From positions 1 through 54,502 of the forward strand of contig JAISSX010000051.1 in NCBI GenBank assembly GCA_031272885.1: a stretch of DNA of 54,502 nucleotides, read 5' to 3'. Under the pieces are notes generated by a model. The model saw only the letters and a list, made by a program, of their open reading frames with translations. It was not told the DNA's origin and did not search any database. Source of the stretch: Bifidobacteriaceae bacterium. GTDB lineage: Bacteria; Actinomycetota; Actinomycetes; Actinomycetales; WQXJ01. A program made the position numbers and the translations under genes. This document shows, one piece after another, positions 49,363-54,502 of this stretch; position 1 is the stretch's first letter, and each line of letters begins with the position of its first letter.

Positions 49363-50825
49363 TCAACTTCCGGTATCACGTGGTGTCGCTGGTGTCGGTC
49401 TTCTTGGCCCTGGCGGTGGGGATCGTGCTGGGCGCCGGGCCGCTCAAAGAGCCAATCGACACGGTCTTGACGGACCAGGTGGCGGCGCTGCGGCAAGACA
49501 AGGACGACCTGCGGGCGGACCTGTCCGAGGCCCAGCACCAGGGCGAATACGCCAACGAAGTCTTCGACGCCCTGGCTTCCCGGTCTTTGGCGTCGTTGCT
49601 GCCGGGCGAATCGGTGGTACTGCTTTCGGCCGGAGACGGGCAGTCCAGCCGGGTGGAGGCGCTGCGCGCGGGCACCATCGTGACAGGCGCCATGGTGGCC
49701 GGGCAGATCAAGCTCGAGAACGGCTGGTACGGCGACGGCCTGGCCGAGGCGGCCGCGGCCTTGGACGAGGCGCTTGGGGCGGACTATTTCGGTCTGCTGG
49801 CTTCAGACCAGGACAAGGTGTTGGGTGGGTTGGCGCTGGTCTTGGCCGGGCCCACGCCCGAACCGGAAGTGCCACAGGCCGGTGGCGACACGGATGTGGT
49901 GGCCGATGACGCCGGGTCCGGTGAGGCGGATGACAACGATGTGGTGGCCGATGGCGCCGGGTCGGGTGAGGCTGGCGCGGACGGCGACGCGACGCCGGCC
50001 GGGACGCCGGATGGCGACCAGTCCGGGGAGGCCGGCAGCCAGGCGACCGTGTCGGTGGAGGACCTGCTGGGGCAGATCCAGCCGAGCGCTGGCGCGGACG
50101 AGGCCGCGGACGAGACGCCCAGCCACAGCCCCACGCCCAGCCAGACGGCCACGGCGACACGGACGCCATCGGCCACGCCATCAGCCACGCCATCGGCCGA
50201 ACCGGAGCCTGAAAACGTGGTGACAGACGAAATGGTGGCGGCGGCCTGGGAGGCCCTGACCGAATCGGGCGTGTTGTCGGGTGAACGGCCGCGGCCGGCC
50301 GGCGCGGTGGTGGCCCTGGTGGGCACCTACAACACCGACCTGTCGGAAGACGACCAGGTGGCGGCGGCCGCCGCCCAAGCGGCCATGTTGCCGCTGTTCA
50401 GCGGCCTGGACCAGGCCGGTGTGGCGCTGGTGGTGGCCGGACCGGCCGGCCTGGACGGCGGCGCGGTCAAACTGATCCGAGAGGACGAGGCCATGGCGCA
50501 GGCGATTTCGACCGTGTCCTCGCCCCTGATCGGTTCGGAGGTCATCACCACCCTGTGGGCGTTGGCGGCCGAGTTGCATAACTCGTCCGGCCATTACGGC
50601 ATGGATCCGCCCGGCGGGCGGGTGTTGCCGCCCTACCGGCCCGTGGTGATACCGACGCCCACGCCTTCGCCCAGCCCCACGCCATCATCGCCGGTGCTGC
50701 CCGGCTTGGATGATCTGGTTAGCCAGGGCGGCGAAGAGCCGACTGCCACCGCGACAGTCACGGTGACGGCCACGGCTACGCCCACGACCTCGGCCGAGGC
50801 CACGGCGAGCGAGGCGGCCGAGTGA
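49359..50825 (+). CDS. steB: SteB/MctB-family membrane protein
   Basis: A 488-residue protein that begins with the conserved MINFRYHVVSLVSVFLALAVGIVLG segment, a single membrane anchor, then a coiled coil (about 35-65) and the extracellular domain. The family includes MctB of Mycobacterium, linked to copper resistance, and SteB of Corynebacterium, partner of SteA. A linker of about 110 residues (about 170-280) is Asp/Gly/Ala/Thr-rich and contains a 35-base DNA duplication. The C terminus is a Pro/Thr/Ser tail. Overlap with steA by 4 bases indicates coupling, which favours the SteB role here. Confidence 0.85.
   Translation: MINFRYHVVSLVSVFLALAVGIVLGAGPLKEPIDTVLTDQVAALRQDKDDLRADLSEAQHQGEYANEVFDALASRSLASLLPGESVVLLSAGDGQSSRVEALRAGTIVTGAMVAGQIKLENGWYGDGLAEAAAALDEALGADYFGLLASDQDKVLGGLALVLAGPTPEPEVPQAGGDTDVVADDAGSGEADDNDVVADGAGSGEAGADGDATPAGTPDGDQSGEAGSQATVSVEDLLGQIQPSAGADEAADETPSHSPTPSQTATATRTPSATPSATPSAEPEPENVVTDEMVAAAWEALTESGVLSGERPRPAGAVVALVGTYNTDLSEDDQVAAAAAQAAMLPLFSGLDQAGVALVVAGPAGLDGGAVKLIREDEAMAQAISTVSSPLIGSEVITTLWALAAELHNSSGHYGMDPPGGRVLPPYRPVVIPTPTPSPSPTPSSPVLPGLDDLVSQGGEEPTATATVTVTATATPTTSAEATASEAAE
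49893..49972 (+). repeat. Direct repeat of 35 bases in the steB linker
   Basis: 49893-49927 and 49938-49972 match at 33 of 35 positions and are 45 bases apart in register, so the reading frame is kept. The second copy carries CGATGGCGCC, and the first has CGATGACGCC. It encodes two DVVADxAGSGEA units. Confidence 0.75.
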
Positions 50826-51673
50826 CGCGGGGCCGGCGCCGGCTGCGGCGCCGCTGGGTGGCCGCCGGCGTGGCCGGTGCCACCGTGCGCGGCGCCCTGC
50901 GCGCCATCGGCGACGAAGGCCAACCCGAGACGCCGTGGGCACGCCAGAACTACCACGGCCGCACGGTTGATCTGCGCGGCGGCCCGGCCATGGTGGCGGG
51001 GCTGCTGGCCGGCTCGGGGGCGCTGGAGCGCCACCAACTGGCGGCCGGCGTGGTGGCCATCGGCGCGGCCGGCGGGGCCGGGCTGTTCGACGACCTGCGC
51101 GGCGATGCCCAGGCCAAGGGCCTGCGCGGCCACCTGGGCGCCCTGAAGGCCGGCCGGGTCACCACCGGGCTGATCAAGCTGGGAGTGATCGGGGCCGGCG
51201 CCCTGGCGGCCGCCGCCCTGGAAGACGCCCGCCGTGGGTCGGGCCGGGCCGCTCGCCTGGGTTTGACCCTGGTCGATGCCGCCCTGATTGCCGGCTCGGC
51301 CAACCTGGTCAACCTGCTTGACCTGCGGCCGGGCCGGGCCCTCAAGGCGGCCGCGCTACCGGCTGCCGTCCTGGCGCTGAAACCGGGCGAAGGCGGTCCG
51401 CTGGCCGCCGGGGCTGTGGCCGCCATCGGTGCTGCCCTGCCGGCCGACCTGGAAGAACGCACCATGTTGGGTGACGCTGGGGCGAACGCCTTGGGGGCCG
51501 CCATCGGCCTGGCGGCGGTCCGCTCGCTGACCCCGGCCGGCCGGGCCGCCGCCCTGGCGGGGGTGACTGGGCTGATCTTCGCCTCGGAGAAGGTCTCGTT
51601 CAGCCGGGTCATTGCCGGCCACCCGCTGCTGGCGCGCTGGGACGCCATCGGGCGCTTGCCGGGTGAAGCGTGA
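50822..51673 (+). CDS. MraY/WecA-like membrane protein, degenerate
   Basis: A 283-residue membrane protein with the layout of polyprenyl-phosphate sugar-1-phosphate transferases. GLFDDLRGDAQAKGLRGH resembles the DDxxK and KGL block, NLVNLLDLRPGRALK the position where active enzymes have NxxNxxDGxDGLA, and MLGDAGANALGAAIG the FMGDxGSxxLG block. The middle motif has lost the DG/DG residues, and the N-terminal part is shortened relative to a family length of about 320-360. GTG 50822 overlaps the steB stop and its end overlaps murJ. It may be inactive or have an altered reaction. Position between SteB and MurJ points to cell-envelope work. Confidence 0.7.
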   Translation: MTRGRRRLRRRWVAAGVAGATVRGALRAIGDEGQPETPWARQNYHGRTVDLRGGPAMVAGLLAGSGALERHQLAAGVVAIGAAGGAGLFDDLRGDAQAKGLRGHLGALKAGRVTTGLIKLGVIGAGALAAAALEDARRGSGRAARLGLTLVDAALIAGSANLVNLLDLRPGRALKAAALPAAVLALKPGEGGPLAAGAVAAIGAALPADLEERTMLGDAGANALGAAIGLAAVRSLTPAGRAAALAGVTGLIFASEKVSFSRVIAGHPLLARWDAIGRLPGEA

Positions 51674-53298
51674 GCGCGACCAGGCGCGGCGCCTGGCAGG
51701 GCATAGCCGGCGGGGCCACGCTGATCGCGGTTGTCACCATCCTGGCCCGGGTGGCGGGGTTTGCACGCTGGGCGGTGTTCTCGCCGGCGGTTGGGTCAAC
51801 CGCTGTCGGCTCGGCCTACACCGCCGCCAACGCCCTGCCCAACGTGCTGTTCGAGGTGGCAGCCGGGGGTGCCCTGGCCGGGGCCGTGGTGCCGTTGCTG
51901 GCCGGGCGGCTGGCCACCGGCAAACAGGAGGAGGCTGGGCGGATCGGGGCCTGCCTGTTGACCTGGGCCCTGACCGTGCTGGTGCCGCTGGCGGCGGTGC
52001 TGGCCCTGGCGGCCGGGCCCATTTCCAGGGCGCTGCTGGACGCCTCGGTCGAGGCCGCCCACCCGGGCACGCGCGAGTTGGCCCGGCAACTGATCGTCAT
52101 CTTCGCCGTCCAGGTGCCGTTGTATGGGGTGGGGGTGATTGCGGGCGGCGTGCTGCAGGCGGCCAAGCGCTTCTTCTGGCCGGCCTTTGCGCCGGTCCTG
52201 TCCTCGCTCACGGTGATGGCGACCTACTGGTGGTATGCCTCGCTGGCCGGGGCCGCCGCGCCCGGCACAGTGCCGGCCGCGGCCGTGCGGGTGCTGGGCT
52301 GGGGCACCACCACTGGGGTCGCCCTGTTGACGTTGCCGCTGGTCATCCCGGCCGCCCGGCGGGGTCTGGGCCTGAAGCCCCAGTGGCGTTTCCCGCCCGG
52401 GGTGGCCCGGCAGGCCATGGGCCTGGCGGGAGCCGGGCTGGGAGCGTTGTTGGCCCAACAACTGTTCGTGGTCACCGTGGTGTGGTTGGCCGGCAACCAC
52501 GGTGAAGCCGGCACGCTGCCCCTCTACCACTACGCCCAGGCCGTCTACCTGCTGCCTTACGCCGTGCTGGCGGTGCCGCTGGCCACGGCCGCCTTCCCGC
52601 ACCTGTCCGCGGCCGCCCACGCCAAGGACTGGCCGGCGGTGGAGCGGGCCACGGCCGCCACCACCCGGGTGATGTTGGCCTGTGCCGCCCTGGGTTCCGG
52701 CCTGTTGTACGCGGCGGCGCCGGCCGTGGAGGCGGCCTTCGGGTCGATCGACCGGTCGCGCGACGTGGCCGGGCTGGGGGCGGCGTTGAGCTGGTTTGCG
52801 CCCGGGCTGATTGGCTATGCCCTGATGGCGCACCTGCAGCGGGTGTTGTATGCGGCGGGCCGCCCGCGGCCCGCCGTGGCTGGAGCAGCGGCCGGTTGGC
52901 TGCTGGCAGCCCTGGCGGGGGCGGGTCTTGCGCTGGCCGGGCCGCCGGCCCACACCGTGGTGGGCATCGCCCAAGGCACCTGCCTGGGCATGCTGGTGGG
53001 CGGGGCCTGGCTGCTGGTCGCCACCTGGCGCAGCCTTGGCCGGGCCGCCTTGGCGGCGGTGGCCTGGACTGGCCTGATCGCCCTGGCCGGCAGCGCCGCG
53101 GGCGCTACCCTGGGCCGGTTGGTGGCGGACGCCCTTCTGGGAGAGGCTGAAGTGGGTGGCTGGACCGGCCTGTGGCGGGCCCTGGGCTCCGGTGTGGTGG
53201 CCGCCGCCGTGGTGGCGGCAGCCCTTGCAGCGGTGGTGGCCGCCTTCGACCGGGGCCTGATCAAGGCCCTTCGGCCGGGCAGGCAGGTGGCCACGTGA
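51670..53298 (+). CDS. murJ: Lipid II flippase-like protein MurJ
   Basis: A 542-residue membrane protein of the MviN/MurJ family that flips lipid II across the membrane. About 13-14 hydrophobic segments are seen. GWAVFSPAVGSTAVGSAYTAANALPN-like sequence at the start and the PLATAAFPHLSAAAHA block at about residue 300 are typical. The start GTG 51670 overlaps the previous gene by 4 bases. It is followed, with a 4-base overlap, by a glycosyltransferase. MurJ homologs in actinobacteria also include transporters of other lipid-linked sugars, so lipid II is the likeliest cargo but not proven. Confidence 0.9.
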   Translation: MSATRRGAWQGIAGGATLIAVVTILARVAGFARWAVFSPAVGSTAVGSAYTAANALPNVLFEVAAGGALAGAVVPLLAGRLATGKQEEAGRIGACLLTWALTVLVPLAAVLALAAGPISRALLDASVEAAHPGTRELARQLIVIFAVQVPLYGVGVIAGGVLQAAKRFFWPAFAPVLSSLTVMATYWWYASLAGAAAPGTVPAAAVRVLGWGTTTGVALLTLPLVIPAARRGLGLKPQWRFPPGVARQAMGLAGAGLGALLAQQLFVVTVVWLAGNHGEAGTLPLYHYAQAVYLLPYAVLAVPLATAAFPHLSAAAHAKDWPAVERATAATTRVMLACAALGSGLLYAAAPAVEAAFGSIDRSRDVAGLGAALSWFAPGLIGYALMAHLQRVLYAAGRPRPAVAGAAAGWLLAALAGAGLALAGPPAHTVVGIAQGTCLGMLVGGAWLLVATWRSLGRAALAAVAWTGLIALAGSAAGATLGRLVADALLGEAEVGGWTGLWRALGSGVVAAAVVAAALAAVVAAFDRGLIKALRPGRQVAT

Positions 53299-54494
53299 GG
53301 ATTCTGTTGCTGATGGGGCCCTCTGCCGGGGGCATCCGCGCCCACGTCCAGATGGTGGGCGCACTGCTGCGCCAGGCCGGGCACAACGTGGCCTACCTGG
53401 CTCCGGCCGGCGGTTCCGGCCGGGCGCTGGCGGGGGCCGGTTGCGCGGCTGGGCGGCGGCCGCCGGACGAGGCCTGGGCGCTGCCCGATGGCAACCGGCC
53501 GGTCTGGCGGGCCCTGCGCCGGCGGGCCAAGCTGGCGGATGTGATTCACGCCCACGGCCTGAAGGCCGGGGCCCTAGCGGTGTTGGCCGCCCGGGGCCGG
53601 TGCCCCCGGCACCGCCCCCGGGTGGTGGTGACCGTCCACAACCGGCCGGTCGGTGGGCGCCGCGTCCGCTGGACGGCCGGGCTGCTGGCCCGGCTGGTGG
53701 CCCGGGCTGATGTCGTGCTGGGCGTCTCCAGCGACACGGTGGACTGGTTGCGGGCGCGGGGCGCTTCAGGCGCTCAAAGGGCCTTGGTGCCGGCGCCCAG
53801 GCTGGCCCCGGCGCGCCAGGACCCGGCTCAGACCCGCGCCGCCCTGGGGTTGCCGGCCGGGCCGCCGGCGGACGGCCCGGCGCTGCTCCTGACCGTGGCC
53901 CGGCTGGCCCCGCAAAAGGGCCTTGACCTGCTGCTTCGGGCCGGCGGACGGCTACGCGACGAGGGCCGCGACGTGGTCTGGTGCGTGGCTGGCGAGGGTC
54001 CGTTGCGGGAGGCGCTGGAGGCCCGCATCGCGGCGGGCGGCCTACCGGTGCGGCTGCTCGGCCGGCGGTCCGACCTGCCGGAGTTGTACCAGGCGGCGGA
54101 CCTGGTTGTGTCGACCGCGCACTGGGAGGGCCAACCGGTGGCCTTGCAAGAGGCCCAGCAGGCCGGGGCCGCCATCGTCGCCACCGACGTGGGCGGCACC
54201 CGCGAAACCCTGGGCGATGGCGCCCGCTACGTGCCGGGAGGTGATGCCGCCGCCCTAGCGGACGCCATCGGGCACCTGCTAGACAACCCTAAGGAGGTCG
54301 CCGAACTGAAGCAACTGGCCCGCCGCCAGGCCCAAGAAAGGCCCACCGAGGCGGACCTCATTGCCCAACTGACTACGGCGTACGGTTCCGAAGTCACAGG
54401 GGACGAGGGTTCAGGGGACGGCTACGGGGGTACAGGGGACGGTTACCGGGGTTCAGGGGACGGTTACCGGGGTTCAGGGGACGGTTCCGTGTAA
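53295..54494 (+). CDS. GT4-family glycosyltransferase
   Basis: A 399-residue GT-B fold glycosyltransferase of family 4. The N-terminal domain begins MRILLLMGPSAGGIRAHVQMV with the Gly-containing loop for the acceptor. The C-terminal domain has LLLTVARLAPQKGLDLLLRA and the EX7E-type block (EGQPVALQEAQQAGAAIVATDVGG) for the donor nucleotide sugar. GTG 53295 overlaps the murJ stop by 4 bases, suggesting a shared role with an envelope or lipid-linked substrate. The last 30 residues are not part of the fold: they are a (GDGYRGS)n repeat encoded by 21-base units at 54399-54494. Confidence 0.88.
   Translation: MRILLLMGPSAGGIRAHVQMVGALLRQAGHNVAYLAPAGGSGRALAGAGCAAGRRPPDEAWALPDGNRPVWRALRRRAKLADVIHAHGLKAGALAVLAARGRCPRHRPRVVVTVHNRPVGGRRVRWTAGLLARLVARADVVLGVSSDTVDWLRARGASGAQRALVPAPRLAPARQDPAQTRAALGLPAGPPADGPALLLTVARLAPQKGLDLLLRAGGRLRDEGRDVVWCVAGEGPLREALEARIAAGGLPVRLLGRRSDLPELYQAADLVVSTAHWEGQPVALQEAQQAGAAIVATDVGGTRETLGDGARYVPGGDAAALADAIGHLLDNPKEVAELKQLARRQAQERPTEADLIAQLTTAYGSEVTGDEGSGDGYGGTGDGYRGSGDGYRGSGDGSV
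54399..54494 (+). repeat. 21-base tandem repeat at the 3' end of the glycosyltransferase gene
   Basis: GGGGAC occurs at 54399, 54414, 54435, 54456 and 54477; the last three intervals are exactly 21 bases, with unit GGGGACGGTTACCGGGGTTCA. The first interval is 15. The array ends in GGGGACGGTTCCGTGTAAC, where TAA is the gene stop. It keeps the reading frame, adding a seven-residue repeat to the protein. Confidence 0.8.
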
Positions 54495-54502
54495 CATGGG
54501 TG

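Overview
The window is about 54.5 kb of very GC-rich DNA (by eye near 70% G+C) from an actinobacterium. The evidence is the gene order rather than any single gene: hisD-hisC-hisB-x-hisH-priA with the bifunctional-type HisA/PriA; infC-rpmI-rplT-trmH; an IclR regulator of the NdgR/LtbR type divergent from leuC-leuD-murA; and a HAD-tlyA-nadK-recN-steA-steB/mctB-(MraY-like)-murJ-glycosyltransferase run. Many genes overlap by 4 bases (GTGA/ATGA), GTG starts are common, and several genes have a -10 box six bases before the start codon, as expected for leaderless actinobacterial mRNAs. I cannot name the species. About 47 protein genes fill the window. I saw no tRNA, rRNA, CRISPR array or transposase.

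Region 1 (1-5284) holds a membrane protein cut by the left edge, an NfeD-like protein, a flotillin-like SPFH protein and a divergent glycoside hydrolase, all on +. Region 2 (5324-11914) is a minus-strand carbohydrate operon: glycoside hydrolase, LacI regulator, lipoprotein solute-binding protein and two permeases. A perfect LacI-type operator (TGTAATCGATTACA) sits in its promoter, and no ATPase gene is present. A 565-base gene-free stretch follows, with a long inverted-repeat pair. Region 3 (12266-17497) is the histidine cluster, with an unrecognised gene between hisB and hisH. Region 4 (17565-21241) codes for two lipoproteins and a proline-rich membrane protein.

Region 5 (21335-23816) is infC-rpmI-rplT-trmH; infC apparently starts at ATC. 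Region 6 (23939-35226) is accessory: an LRR/Ig-like/FG-GAP secreted protein, an aldo/keto reductase behind a second LacI-type operator, VanZ, a surface protein with an internal LAXTG-type sorting signal, an M20 peptidase with a GNAT protein, and a GH3 glycosidase followed by a second LacI regulator. Region 7 (35445-39678) is murA, leuD, leuC and the divergent IclR regulator. Region 8 (39756-54494) covers phospholipid precursor synthesis (plsC, gpsA), then rRNA modification, NAD kinase, DNA repair, cell-division and envelope genes, ending in a GT4 glycosyltransferase with a 21-base tandem repeat at its 3' end.

The strongest signals not explained by genes are: a 10-mer, CGATGGCGCC, seen at least 23 times on both strands where base composition predicts fewer than one; two long inverted-repeat pairs in intergenic DNA; the recurrent -10/N6/start pattern; the ATC start of infC; and the surface protein that carries a sorting signal in its middle.
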